Shown here: positions 10,047-22,396 of the stretch, one piece after another
Position numbering within the stretch: the stretch's first letter is position 1
Layout: each line of letters opens with the position of its first letter
Translations under genes and position numbers: made by a program
Notes under the pieces: model-generated
What the model was told of the DNA's origin: nothing
What the model saw: the letters and a program-made list of their open reading frames with translations, nothing else
Databases searched by the model: none
Assembly: GCA_905221605.1 (NCBI GenBank)
Contig: CAJNDS010001024.1
Coordinates: 583,501 to 647,500 of the forward strand
Length of the DNA: 64,000 nt
Direction of reading: 5' to 3'
Source: Symbiodinium natans
Taxonomy: Eukaryota > Sar > Dinophyceae > Suessiales > Symbiodiniaceae

Positions 10047-13000
10047 ATGGAGTCGTATGCCTGTCAACCGTATGTGATCCGGGTTGGAGCGCAAGCACTC
10101 CAAGTTCACGTTGCCAGGAGAGGGCAACTCACTGCACTTGCCACTTTAGGGACCAGTGATGTCGCAATGACCAGGCAGATGCAAGCCGGCGTCATCCTGC
10201 CTCACGAACTCGATGTTGCCGGTTGGTGCCGATACTTTCCGCCGGAAATACAACCTTTGTTGTGTCTGGACCACTCTGCCTTTTTGAGAAACAGCAATGC
10301 CGTCTGCTTCGCCCGGCAACCCACGGTTCGCTGTTTTCTCCTGCATGCATGGAGGCCAGGCATCGGCACCATGCCGCATAGCAGTGCCCTCATGGGGCGA
10401 GCGGTGTCCACGCACAGTGCTTTGCCTGGTGACGCGATAGACCTTCCCCCTTGGGCGAGTGTTGTCACCGAACAAGGAGTGGGTAGGGAGACAGCCCTGT
10501 CTCCTGGGCCCGGGCAAACTCCACCACCTAATCCACCTAGGGTCTGCTGGCCGGACAATAGTCCTCGCCCTCCCATACCGCCGATTCCTCCACGTGTTGG
10601 CGAATACCCAGTGGGTGCGGTCAGTAGGATTGAGCCGCGACTTCCACATGGGAGGCCACCTCCCGCGCCAGTTGCAGCCGACCTGCCACCGTGGCAGGTC
10701 CCTAGCTACCCAGGTCCACAGGTCCTTGCGGCGACCGCAATGCAGGCTATATGCCAGCTTCGCACTCTCAGTGCTGACCATGCGCCGGGGCCTCCGGAGC
10801 CTGAGGATCTCGCGCAGGCACTAGAAAGTAATCAGAATTTCCCTGAGCCCACCCCTAGCGGCGTCCTGCCATTGAGACTGGCCTCTGGAGCCATTTCCGG
10901 CGAACCGCCTGAGCCGCAAGGTCTCCACCCAGAGATCGACTACACTGCACTACTCGGCTGCCTACTTCCACAGCTCCGGGCTGCTGAGTCCGCAGGAGCC
11001 CATGTCCTGCTCTTAGTCACGGACAGTCGCTGCTTCTTGTCTATTCCGCATTTCCCCTACTTTGTCCGTCATTTGGTAGCACGCATGCAGTGGGAAGGCC
11101 CGTTTAAAGAGAGGTGGTTTCCCATCTTGGTAAACACCAAGGAAGCGGGGTTAGCTTCTGTGCACTTTACGTGGGCGGGGCCCGAAATTCTGGCAGTCCT
11201 CAGAGTCCTTGCGCCAGGGGTGGTCTTGATGTTGCTTGACCATGACACCTTGTTCACTGCCAGGTGGGAAGCAGAAGAGCTGCGAAGGTTTGCAGTCCTC
11301 GATCTACTGCCCAATACCCTCTCGACGGAGTCACTGGGCAGCATGGAAGTCGAGACGGACGAGACACAGCCCTGTGGCTCGCTTCCAGCCTCGCCGTGGA
11401 GTTGCTCGCCGGACGGGTCCATACCGTGTGGGGCCCGATCGCCAAACTCAATTGGCATGGTTTGTGCGTCCGAGGACCAGCTTGAAGCAAATGGGGGATT
11501 GGTCATCTTCTACCCGAATGCTCCGGACGGCAAAACTCCCCGGCCCCCTCGCTTTTGCATCCCTAGCAACGTCGCTAGTGCGGTGACCTTCATTGGTACT
11601 GCGTTGAGCCGAGGCATGCAGCTAGTCATCATGCCCTGTGAAGTGCCCACTCCATTGCCTGGTATGCATGAGCAGGTGCCGTTGGACCAGATCCATTATC
11701 GGCAATGTCTACGCAACACCCCTCTTGCCGGAACCACTGCTCACAAGCATTCTGACTTTGTGTTTGCGTGGGCACTTTTAGGAAGATACATACATGAAGT
11801 TGCGTGGAAAGCGGCCGACCTTACTGGCCGGCCAGAGCCAGACATCCAGTTTGGCGCCTCCCCAGTCAGGCAGGTCAGAGGGGTCAAAACATGGGGACAA
11901 GGCCCGTATGAACAGGGATTTCTTCCCTTGCTCAGGGGCTACGGCGGCTTGCACTCCCGTTTGGCAATCCTACCTGGTCCTGACTTATTCATGGCGAACC
12001 GATACGCCGAGGTTATACCCCCTCCTTTTGTGCATGGATATGGTGCCAAAGGCAAACACATCTTGCCGCAGTGGGGGAGTGTGTTACGGCTGCCTACTCT
12101 GCCCGAGTCGGTCTGGGGCAACGGGGACACCGTCCCTCTGTGGGCCTCTGTTGGGAAAAAGGGCAGTGGACCAGTGCGGCTCCAGCTCTTCCCTGGAGTC
12201 CTCATGTTTTGGAAGAAAGATGCCCTATCTTCCTGCAGGGCCACCCCGAAATGGCGCAGTCGACCCAATACCCCAACTGGGCCGCTTGCTCTTCTTGCTG
12301 CCGCTGCGCATGCTTGGCTGGCCCAGGTGGATCTGCCGTGGCCTCTCTTTGCTGCAGACATAAAGGTCACGCCGCTGGGCCTCAGTCAATACTGGGATGA
12401 TGGACTTGCAATGCGTGTGCAACAAGCCCTGGCAGCCTTTGCCTTTCCTGCCTACCAGTACCCGCCCCCAAAGCCTCACCTAACCCCCTCAGGGGAATGT
12501 CGGTCGCTCTTCATTAGCGGGATGCATGGGAAGGCCGAGAATACGCCCTCCACTGTGTCGGGTAGCATCATTCACACAGCCAATTCCTATGCACTCACTG
12601 GCTTAGAAATGGAAACAGTCCGGGACAACCAGGGCAAAAAAGTCCGATATGAGGACACACAACGCCCGTTGTTGCTTTCGACCAGCGGTAATGCCGCACA
12701 TGCACTGCTGCTCCTGCCCCAAGCCGCCCAGCTGTGGGCACGTGCTCTGTACCCTCAGGTCGAAGGATGCGGTCTGCCAGCGGCGGTTCGTGCTAGAATC
12801 AGCTCGGTAGAAGCCTCCCTGACAATGTGCCCGGCCCTAGCTCACTTGCACATGCCACATACTGCTGCGCTGACCGCTCTGCATGTGGGCCTCGCCGCGG
12901 GGAGAGCTGGCGAGTGCAAACTGTGCGTTACGGGTTTCTCTGCTGGGTCGTATACGGGCGCTGCTGTGGCTATCGCTTGGCATGAGCGCCAAAAGCTTCC

Positions 13001-15799
13001 TGACTGCAAGGGCGATTTTGTCCACATCAAGGCACGTTTGGGCGGCATTGCCATGCCACGGGCCATGCTGCAATATATCCTGGGTTCGGAATTGCGGCAC
13101 GCTGTTAGTCTTGTCCATCATGAGAGCGACCAGCTTTGTATCTTCCGGCCCAGCCAGGCAGCAAGGATGCAAGCGATTGGCGCGGGAGCGCGTCTCTACT
13201 ACTTCACTGGACCTGAGTCGCTTGGCAGTGGTGGACACTCTTATGGTCACTTTGTCCAAAGTGAAGAGCTATTCCAGCTCACGCCGGGGGATTCTGTGCA
13301 TAAGGAATTGACTAAAAAGATTTGTGGCCTGGCCGACCCCCGGATGGATCGCACAGTGCGGGCAGGTTTGATGGGGGTTGCGTGTGGCTCTGTCCAGCTT
13401 TCGGATAAGTCTAAAACTTTCATCAACTCCGTGCTGGGACGGCAAATCAAACGCCCCGATCTGGAGGCTTTTCTCCGGATACCTTCCGCTGAGAACCGGA
13501 GCATTGCCAGTCTCCGTGCTGACTGTACCCAAGTCCTCCTAACGGATGCCAAGCCGCATCTGGCTGATTTGCCGCCCCCGTATCATGAACTTGGTCCCAC
13601 GATGAAGCTTGTTTTGGGTATGTGGCTCCCCCACCTGTCGTTAGAACGCCTGGTTGACATGCTGGGTTATCAGTTTTTAGCCATGGCCTCGGAAGCAGAA
13701 ATCGAGGAGGAGCCCTCGGAACAGTATCACTACCCAGAGCAAGCTGCGGTCAAGCGGGCCGCCACCCCTGTGGCGATAAAGCCCGGCATGCATACGTGGC
13801 CAATCTGCCTTCTCCATCGAGTTTACCCACGAGCGTCGGTCATGCTCCTTACACCGGAGTTGGCGGATGTCCCTGACTGGGCTACAAAGTGGTTTGCTGT
13901 CGCTGGTAAAGTGCCGGCCAAGGGCACTGCTTTGCTGGTTACCTTGAGAGAAGACAAGGGAGATGTGGCCTACCCAGGCATGTTTATAGAGCTCCTTGCC
14001 CCGAAGAAGCTTTCCACCGGCCCTGGCGAAAGTAAGGCCATGCAGCCCGTCAATATAACCATTGCCCTGCTCTTGACTGATGAACAGCACAACCAATTCG
14101 CGCAACGACCCTCATTGCCGAGAGTCAGCCAGCTTGAAGTTCTGCCCGGAGGAGCCTCTACCCCGCTTTGGGATGCCCTGTTACACATGCCTAGGGAAAG
14201 GCAACATGTTGCCTTGGGCGTTCCGCTAGAAGACTCGCCTCTTGATGCCATCCGGCAGCCACATTGGTTGCCGGGCTTTCTCACGGATCTAGTGCTTGTC
14301 CTCATTATCGGGCTGGTGGTGAGAGGGAACTGGCACGACACATGGGCACAGCTCATTCACCCGGAGGTCTGCCAAGTCTTTAGAGGCAAGCACGCAACGC
14401 AAGCTGCGCAGGCATCGCCTACTGCGGGTCCGGGGGCTTCCATGCCCGGCCAGGAGGACGCCCGGACTCCTGCGCTGTGGCATGCGGAGCGTCTACGCAT
14501 GTCCCAGGACTCGTTGAGTAACGAGCACGATCCGAGGACTCGCGCCAGCATCTTTGCGCTCGCAGTTGGTCCCGCCTTCCTTACGTGCCTCTGTGATACC
14601 TTTTGGGGGGCGGATGGACACCTGGCAGCGCTGCTGGGAGCGTGCTCGTACGGCCTGGCCGCTAATCGTACTTCTGTATTCATAACGGGGGCGCCTGGCA
14701 GCGGGAAGACACGATCCTGCGCGTTTCTAGGAGTTCTTCTTGCGTGCCTGACGAACCGGCTCACCCTGTACACCGCTCATGGCAATGAATCGGTTCGTGC
14801 CTATGTCGAGGCGGTTGATAGGCTCACGACTGCTAGCAATGAATTTGTTCGCAGCCGCATCGTTCGCATACCGGGCAACAAGGAGAAGGACACACATAAG
14901 CTCCCCTTTGATGTGCACGATTTGTACCGGGGGCTACTTGTAGCCACGACGCATGGTACGATTGTGGCAAGGCTTAGCTTTCCCTACTCGCAGCTCATTA
15001 ACCGTCTAAAGGATGTTGAGTTGCTCCTCCGAGATGAAGCCCAGCAATTGGGCACACCGGGTTCCAACACCATCCTGGCGCACATCAAGCATGCACTCGA
15101 TGTCATGATTGGCGACCACAGACAGCCCGCTGGAGGATCGCGGCCCAATTACCACTTCGTCACGGAGTTGTTGGAGCAAAAGATTTGTGGTCTCAATGCG
15201 GTCCCTGCCGACCTCCACACGCCAGCCACCTTGCCTGCGGCCCTTTTGCGGCAAACGGCCCAAAGTTCCGGCCCGTGGAAAAAGGGGCAAGGCGAGATGC
15301 CCTCTTGGGGCAAGCCCCACCGTTCCTCTGGAGCGTCAGAAGTGTTGTTCTCAGCGGTCTCGATGCTGGATTCGATTCTCTGTATGAGCATCGTCAAACC
15401 GAAGCAAGCCGAGACAGTCATGCAGGCCGCCGGGCTGAAGGCCATTGTCGGACCGGCTATCAACCTCTCGCTCTGTTCATCCATGCGCCTCCCTCCTGAG
15501 ATTGCTGCCATTCTATACGCATGTCGGTACTCGGAGGCGTGCCGCTTCGATCTGACAGGCGGGGTCCCTCGGCTACTTATGCCACCAGGTCCCACGTTGC
15601 AGCGGCCACTGCGTAGCTTTGCAGGCAGGTGGATGGAAACGTGCCGATGGGTACGGGTGCCAGATCAGGATGAGACCCAAACCAAACTCGGCAGAAGCTA
15701 CGACCTCAGCATGGTCCTGGCGGACATTGTGCTCACTTTTGGGCACCAGGTTTATCCTGACTCCCCTATCGGGATGGTCTCTCAGTATGCCAGGATTGT
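10047..15799 (+). pseudogene. Hydrolase-SF1 helicase fusion, 5' part, split by retrotransposon
   Basis: An uninterrupted frame of about 1917 codons from the ATG at 10047 (open from 10035). Residues 1-300 are Pro-rich and probably disordered. Around residues 860-1070 lies an alpha/beta-hydrolase-like region: nucleophile elbow GFSAG (Ser near 965), candidate Asp in ESDQ near 1028, and His in HSYGHF near 1064-1068. Residues 1540-1917 form a superfamily 1 helicase core of UPF1 type: Walker A GAPGSGKT near 1548-1555, Walker B DEAQQ near 1663, motif III GDHRQ near 1689, motif IV-like Arg in SMRLPPE near 1814, then SQYARIV at the break. The family unwinds RNA or DNA with ATP. The frame is cut at 15799/15800 by the A1 repeat; 21 foreign codons follow before a TGA. 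The remainder is at 26557-27471. Confidence 0.8.
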
Positions 15800-15947
15800 G
15801 GTTATCGTGCTGCAAGTACAGACCTTTATTTTCCGGAGAAAAATTTTCGAATTCTCCGAATGAGAAAGTTTTTCGGCTCAGACGAAGAGAGGCCACAGCC
15901 CTCTCAGTCACGACCCTCGTGGAGAGGGTCGGGGAAAATTTTCTGCC
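15800..15947 (+). repeat. Split direct repeat A1 (148 bp)
   Basis: Identical by eye over 148 bp to 25641-25788. It contains two hairpins: CGGAGAA/TTCTCCG (15834-15858) and ACCCTC/GAGGGT (15913-15929). Its left neighbour is host helicase coding sequence. Confidence 0.9.
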
Positions 15948-16140
15948 TTCAGCCAAGTGTGCTGGGGGATTAGCATCCTGCTGCCTGGTGGGGGGAGCGG
16001 GAGCCTCACAGAAGGTCGATGGCGTTTGGAGCTTACAATTCACGCTTGGTTTTGAAGCCGAGTTGCCTTGATGTTCTTGAGTTTTCTTGGAGCATGTGTG
16101 CGTTTTTGTAGTCTGAGCCAGGACGCAATTTAAGGATTCT

Positions 16141-16359
16141 TTTCTCCAGGTCTATCTTGGAGACTTTGTGAGTGCGTTAGTTGCTGTGCATTGTTGCCGC
16201 TTGAAGTTTGCTGGAGTGCAAGGAGACTTCTGGAGACGAGCTAGTGTCTTTTCTCCAGGTCTATCTTGGAGACTTTGTGAGTGCGTTAGTTGCTGTGCAT
16301 TGTTGCCGCTTGAAGTTTGCTGGAGTGCAAGGAGACTTCTGGAGACGAGCTAGTGTCTT
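16141..16359 (+). repeat. 109-bp tandem duplication
   Basis: 16141-16250 is repeated with a 109-bp offset at 16250-16359, with no difference seen. It lies in the element's 5' non-coding region between A1 and the first ORF. Perfect identity suggests a recent duplication or slippage. Confidence 0.85.
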
Positions 16360-16857
16360 AGGTTTCAGAACTTGCTGCAGCTGGTAGCTGTGTTCGTCAA
16401 TTGCGAGAGTTGTACACGTCAGGTCAAGATATTTTATCTTGCAGGGAACCAAGTTTGGAAGCTTTGTCCTGGGTGTGAAGGTACCCTTGTCTACACGTTT
16501 CTCCTGAAGCAGAATCAAGACTCAGCATGTGCAGTTCACGCCCCGTCCAGGCATCTTGATGTGGGGACCTGGAGTGCCCTCTTCGTTAGCCGATGGCCAA
16601 GCAAGAGAGTTCAGCAGCGTGTCCGTCCTGCCCTGACAACAGGTCTTAGACGCTAAGGGACGGAAAGTACGAGCAATCAGTGCTTGCATTCGCACTGTCT
16701 CTGCGAGTGGCTGCGTGGTTCGTGTTTGTGAAGCATGTTAGTTTGTTTTGGACCTTTGCAGATAGAACCACATTCTCAACTGTACACTGCTGCACTTCAG
16801 GTGGTGTTCTTCGAAGTGAAAAAGTCTTCAGAGAGAATGATAATGCATGGGCAGTTT

Positions 16858-17090
16858 CAAGAATGCTGCAAGGGCAGCTCAAGAGAGATCAAGCTGCTAG
16901 GGCAGTCGTGGTTAAAGATCGGCTGAAGGGTCAGCTCGTTGAGATTTGTTGCAAGGGCAACTCAAATAGTTCTGCTGTAAGGGCAGCTGAAAATGGCAAG
17001 GGCCAATATCGCTGCAAGGGCAGCCTATTCTTTCAGGCCGTGACGACAGTTAAGATCGGCAAGGGCCGACAAGAGGTGCAAGGGCACCGA
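16858..17090 (+). repeat. Degenerate GCAAGGGCAGCTC repeat cluster
   Basis: The core GCAAGGGCAGCTC or close variants recur about seven times at 25-50 bp spacing, with GATCGGC also repeated (16917 and 17054). It lies in the element leader upstream of the SR-rich ORF. Function unknown; possibly a packaging or protein-binding array. Confidence 0.5.
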
Positions 17091-17327
17091 TGAGTCGTCT
17101 AGTCGAGATGAAAGGATTCTCTAGAGAGCTTGAAAACAGAAGGAGCGCAGGCTGTTATGAACTCAGCACTTGATTGCACAATTGAAGGCAACGACGTGCT
17201 GACATCTGAGTTTATCCCTTGACTGTTTCTCGGCTTAAAAAAAAAAAGGAGAGACAAGGGCAAGGGTCGCAAAGATTCCGAGAGGAAACAAAAGCCAAGG
17301 GGCAAAGAAAAAGAGGCGAAAGCCCAC

Positions 17328-17858
17328 ATGTTTCCGTGGCCCCTCTTTCCGGGCGGTGAATCCCGAGGCTCTGCCTCCATGGGCCGCAGAAGGAACAGAA
17401 GCAGCAGTGACAGCCGTCGCTCAAGACGCAGAGACAGGAGCCGAAGGACGTCTAGATCACGTAGCCCAAGTGGGCGCCGAGACAGGTTTCCAGAGACCCA
17501 GCCGAGGACCCCAAGTGTTGGGATTTCTAGCATGCGAGCTACGCAGCCAGGATTTCACTGGTGCCAAGTGCCGACAGCGGCCTTTGGCGTGGCGTCGGGC
17601 CCACAGGCCCAGGCATCCCTTTCCGCACAGAAGGGAGCTGAGGCAGCTTCTTCTTGGAAGTATTCCTCCCGGTGGCAAGAACAGTCCACCCCATGGAAGA
17701 GCCAGCAGTCTTCATGGGGCAAGGGTTGGGGGCAATCCAAGAATTACGGCTCCAGCAGCTCGTGGCAGGGCTCTGGTGGGAATCGGCGTGAGAAGTGGGA
17801 CAAGCCTAAAGGCTGGAATCTCGGGTGGAGGCAATTGGCGACTTCATGCGGCATGTAG
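17328..17858 (+). CDS. SR-rich, Gly/Ser/Trp-rich ORF within the retrotransposon
   Basis: An ATG-started ORF of 176 codons; a second ATG at 17379 begins directly before the basic part. It has an Arg/Ser-dipeptide segment (about residues 18-55) and a Ser/Gly/Trp/Lys-rich C-terminus. Such composition binds RNA or nuclear splicing-speckle proteins in known families. Its place between the A1 leader and the recombinase suggests an element-encoded RNA-binding (Gag-like) protein, which is inference. A captured host SR-protein fragment is the alternative. No RRM is visible. Confidence 0.5.
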   Translation: MFPWPLFPGGESRGSASMGRRRNRSSSDSRRSRRRDRSRRTSRSRSPSGRRDRFPETQPRTPSVGISSMRATQPGFHWCQVPTAAFGVASGPQAQASLSAQKGAEAASSWKYSSRWQEQSTPWKSQQSSWGKGWGQSKNYGSSSSWQGSGGNRREKWDKPKGWNLGWRQLATSCGM

Positions 17859-19291
17859 GGTAGCTGGAGCTGCTAGATGCCGTGAGGCCTACTGCATCAA
17901 GAGTTGCTATGCAAAGGTCTATGGAGTGGCTGTTGCCCTGCCATTCTAATTTTCTGTTTCCGGCCGACTGCTGCGAGTGATGAAACAGCAACCAGTGCAC
18001 GAGGGTTCCACTGATGCATTGGACGTTCAGAGTTCTCATGGTCCAGTCCATGTCGGCATGTGCTGCTGAGGAACGCGCACAATCCGTTTAGCACTTCTAG
18101 AGCAAGCTCTGTTCCCGTGCTTCAGCAGTCAGTGGATGCATGTCACCCTGTCTGTGAATGCACACACACCGCTGCCTTTTGCTTTCTGCAGCATTGTGCA
18201 AACACACTGTATGCATTCTTAACCTACCCTGCTGCCTCGTGTATGGACGAATCTTCATCATCTTTGGAAGCAGCAAGCTCAGAGAGTGCCGAGTGGTGGC
18301 AGCGCGTGCCCCAAGCCCGTTTGCAAGTGGTCAGAATCTTGCCCCGAGACTTTCATTTGGAGTGCTTGTTCAGAAACATACATCAAGAGCCCAATCTGCA
18401 CACCTACGTCCTTGAACCCGACCTCCTCAACATCCTCCTCAGCCAAACTGAAGGTTCGAGAATTTTGGTTCTTCTTCCCGTTCGGTCGTGGTACTACTTG
18501 ACGTGTTCAGCCAGCTGGAGTAACACGTGCCTCAGGCATCTTCTTGCACGTCATGTCTTCAGAGTGTTGTCGACCTCCTACAGAATCAAACCCGAGGTTT
18601 CCACGACGACATGACACATACCCTGTGGCTCCAGGGCCTCCGAGTGCACGTGACCCCCCCTGTCCCACCGAGACCCAGTAACGTGGTCCGTGTGCAGCAG
18701 ATGAGGGACAATGCGCGCCGCTTCCGGCCTTACTGAATCTTCCCGCGGGGCAGAAGTGCAAAACATTTCCAGTGCTGTCTCTGTGATGCTCATGTGGCAG
18801 CAATCTGCGCGTGTATTGAAGCGCCATGTTATGTCATGTCACGTATGCCACCTCAAGTTCTTGTTTTCTTCTGTGGGCCCGAGTTTGGGATTTTGTACAA
18901 CAACATCCTGCCAAGATGGACTTGTGTCTTGCAGAGCGGCAAGCCGAGGCTTTTTCTGCTGAGTACGAGGACATTAACTTGCCCCCCTGCACCTCTTTTC
19001 CCCATACCGGGCCTTCCGGTTTTTCAGACTCCAAATGCCACGCTGATTCATACATCAGCATCAGCTGGGGAATCAGTGCCAGTTGGTTGGTATGACAGAC
19101 AAGAAAGCGAGCCCACAGAGGCATGCTTTGGCATCTTTGATGAGCCAATCCAGAGTGCCGAAGTGGCATCTCTGGGTGAAGAGGCCAAAGAATCGCAGGT
19201 GTCTTGAGCTCCTCACCGGGGGCTAACGTTTCAGCAAAGTGATCAAGTGTAAAAAGAAAGATGGACCTTTCGAGGAGGCTGTTGTAGGCAT
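17859..19291 (+). other. Element interior, no confident gene
   Basis: Several overlapping short frames. The longest late one, 18794-19207 (137 codons, non-ATG context), ends in an acidic stretch just before the recombinase and may be its decayed N-terminal extension. No motif recognised. Confidence 0.4.
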
Positions 19292-20458
19292 GTGATTGAA
19301 GAACATGTAGATGTGGAAACAGCTGCTCGAAGCCTCCCCGTCCACCAGTTTTGCCAAAAACTGCAAGAGTTGGACGAAGAGGAGAAGATGTTGTCCCTTC
19401 GTGACATGTTTGGCTCGAAATCACCACACACAATCCAGAAGCGTGCATCGACCTTGTTGAGGCTGTTTCGTTGGCTTCAAAGACAGGCAGATGCGCAAGG
19501 GACCTCTGTGGAGGAACCCCTTCTCCCATCAGAGGAGGCGGTGTACAAGTTCTGCAGGGAGATATCCCACAGCAAAAAGGGCAAGCGGGCACCTCAGAGC
19601 ATGGTACAAGCGTTGAAGTTTGTGAAATTTCTGCTTTCCATTCCAGATGTGGAGAATTCCATCTCCCCCAGGGTCCGAGGCTTGGCAGACCGAGTGGCAG
19701 GCGAGCACGAGCCCACACACCAAGCCCGGGACCTAACAGTGCTTCAAGTTAAATTTCCGGCAGAGTGGGTTGGGAACACCGAGCTCCACGTTGTTGAGTG
19801 ATTTGCAGCAGGAGTGTTCCTGTGTCAGATCTTCAGCAGGAACCGTTGGTCAGACATCAGGCACGTGCGATTCTTGGAGTTCGACTTTCTGGAAATTGGA
19901 CCCGAGATTTGTGGTTTTCTGGAAGGAATCCTTTCAAGGCAGGGCTAGAGAGACGAAACAGTCCAACAAGAAGAAGAAACTCTCGTTCTTCATGCCCCTC
20001 GTGGCTCCAGTTCGGGGGTCCAACCTAAGGTGGTGTGGGCAAAAGAATGGCAGAAGGTGGCTGCCGAAGCAGGGATAGTGCTCTCGAAGACCCCTGTAGG
20101 CCCTTTACTACCGGCCACCGCCCCAGATGGCGACTGGCTGCAGAGTTCCATGGACTCCGCCAAGGCTTCCAACGAGCTGACGGGACTGCTAAGGGACCGC
20201 GACCCCTCAACAGCGAGGGTTGCCACACAGTCCTTGAAACACAATGCTGTTGGGAGGTTGAGCAAATACGGCATTGTGGGCGAGACACAGACACTCTTGT
20301 CACATTATTCGACTGGAGCTTTGAGTACATTAGCCTACTCGAGAGATGCCCTTAGTGGCCCCCTCCGGCAGCCGGAGGAAATGCTGAAGCAGGTACGGGA
20401 AGGCTCGTTTTGCCCGGACGCTATTCGAAGTGGATACTTTGCCCGAGCCCAAGGATGA
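19292..20458 (+). pseudogene. Tyrosine recombinase of the YR retrotransposon
   Basis: The first frame (19292-19801) resembles the helical core-binding domain of tyrosine recombinases. After a TGA at 19799 the same frame continues with SRNRWSDIRHV, matching catalytic box I with its Arg. A shifted frame near 19950-20010 reads KKKKLSFFMPLVAP, and another (20030-20458) carries SLKHNAVGRLSKYG (His/Arg box II), LSHYS and TLAYSRD with the nucleophilic Tyr, then a conserved tail ending YFARA. In DIRS-order elements this enzyme integrates a circular cDNA without target duplication. Two nonsense codons and at least two frameshifts make this copy inactive unless spliced or misassembled. Confidence 0.8.
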
Positions 20459-21193
20459 GAGGCAGGTGCATCTGTTGACCTCGGGTCCTGACTTCCGATC
20501 AGCAAGGTAGGCAGCTTGGATGGGCTGCCCGAGAATTCCGAAAGCACGCATGAGCTTTTGCCAATTTGCCAGCTCTAGTGGAAGGATTTCAGGACAATCT
20601 CCTGGGGGTTGGACTGCTTTGCCCCCTGCAAGGGAAGGTCTTTGAGTCACCAAGTGCCATGCCCGTCTTGGAAGCATCCGCACCGTTGATAGCGGAAGGA
20701 GAAGAATTAACCCTAGAAAGAAAGTGAGGAATTAGACAAGCTGGCTACCGTGACCTGTGGGCTTTGCGAAACAGTGCTCGATAAGAATGACACACAAGAT
20801 GCAGATGACAACGGGGAGGCAGAGTTCTCGCCTACCACATCAGCAGACGGGTCCTCCGAGGAAACCTCTGATGGAGCCTCGTCGGAAGAAAAGGAGGAAC
20901 CAGCTGCGGCCCTGAGTCTGCCGAAGGGTTGGAGAGCGATCCGAAACAAGAAGTGTACCATGCTACATCTGTACAAAGTGGGTCATACGACGCTGAAATG
21001 TGGCAAGTGGATCAGCGTTAATTTTTGTAGAAATGGAAAAGCCCTCAGCGAAGTGGCTACAGTGCAGCCGTTGTTTTCAGGAGTTAAGAGCGGGGTGACA
21101 TTGTTGTTGGCCGCTTTGTGTGTATGTGCAGCACAATCCCTTTGTACCAGCTCTCTCTTTTGCAATTTGCAGTTTTGGCCCCACGCCCTAAAC
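20459..21193 (+). pseudogene. Cys-pair and acidic tail following the recombinase
   Basis: From about 20740 the frame reads TCGLCETVLDKND, then a Ser/Glu/Asp-rich linker, a hydrophobic-basic block with LHLYKVGHTTLKCGK, and runs on into the Gag ATG at 21194. The CxxC pair, acid linker and His/Cys block look like a zinc-binding C-terminal extension of the YR polyprotein. No named domain can be given. About 130 bp of non-motif sequence precede Gag. Confidence 0.45.
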
Positions 21194-22396
21194 ATGGCAA
21201 ACGCAGCGGATAGTCAGCCTTTCTTCGAGCAACATGCTCGCAAGGCCGGGATGGAGCAGCAACTCTTGGAAAGATTCATAACCGGAGGGGTCAGGACGGT
21301 GTCCATGGCAGCCTACGCCGCCACTCAACCGGGTCAACCTCTCACAGACAAGGAGGTCTCCACTCTATGCACGAGTCTGGGGCAGGACAACCCCACTCGT
21401 GCGCAATTGACGGTCGTCAAGAGGCTCCTGTTCGAGTGCCGGACCATGAGTCTGGCAAATTTGGAGGCCACCGTGGGACAGCAGCCGGACTCAGTTCTAC
21501 GTAAGCTGCCAGGAGCTGAGAGAGCCCAGCGCCTGGACTTGCAGGCTCAAAGGAATTGGCGCAAGGCAAGCCAGCCAAGGAACTTGTGCTGGACGCTTCG
21601 GGGGACGGCCTCTCGGTTCAGGATAAATCCCCTAAAGTGGCGGCCCAGTTGGGGTCAGACATGGCGACTTACAGAGCGTTGCAAAGACGGGGTCTGGCCT
21701 ACGACCTCGTTGGCGTGTTGAATCCCAAGGCGCACGAGAAACGGCTTCAGAAGGACTTTGATACCTTGCAGACCCCAGCGCCCCAGGCTTCAACCGTCCG
21801 ACGCTGCAGCAGGTCCTGCGAGCAGATCGGGCCTTGTGGAGGGAGCTTGGCAGCAAACAGCCGACCCTGAAAAGGGCAGCGGCGAAGGTGCCGCTCGCGG
21901 ACGCCCGGTGCTTAGATCAAGTCTTCCTGGAAGCCACAAACACGGTTGCAGTCAATTTTCACTTCATGCCGACACCTCGTGCGGAAGGGTTCACAGATAA
22001 AGGAGGCAAAGGCGCGGGCAAGGGCCCCCAACCGTTGGGGCGATGGAAAAGGTATGGGCAATGAAAATATCAGAGGACAGACAAACCAGAGAGGCGAATC
22101 AGGGGTCAAGGGAGCCCGCCTCCCCACGAAGGGCAAATTTGACAGTGGCAAGGGCGGCTTTCCGAACCAGTGTGTTGCAAGGAGGCAAGGGGGAGACCCC
22201 CATGCCGGCCGCCTTGCGAGGTGGCGTGCCGAACGACGAGCACGGAGACCCTCTTTGTTTTGGCTTCAACCTAGGACAGTGCAAGGATGCCCCATTGGGG
22301 GGCAGATGCGCACGTGGCAGACATGTACGCTGTCACCCAGGTTGCTTTCGGAAGCATCCCTTTTCTGAGCACAAGCACTCAGGCCAGGCAGCCTGA
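21194..22396 (+). pseudogene. Gag-like protein with Cys/His knuckle
   Basis: An ATG at 21194 opens a helix-rich N-terminal part; a frameshift near 21556-21600 carries on through RRGLAYDLVGVLN. A second shift near 21780 leads to RPTLQQVLRADRALW, then a basic region and, in the frame 22043-22396, CFGFNLGQCKDAPLGGRC followed by RGRHVRCHPGCFRKH. The Cys/His spacing resembles a CCCH-type nucleic-acid-binding knuckle. A helical N-terminus, basic linker and terminal knuckle are Gag-like. At least two frameshifts. Confidence 0.62.

Noticed and set aside
10146-10781. - strand frames within the large helicase ORF
   Set aside because: Antisense shadows of a long GC-rich ORF; no independent motif.
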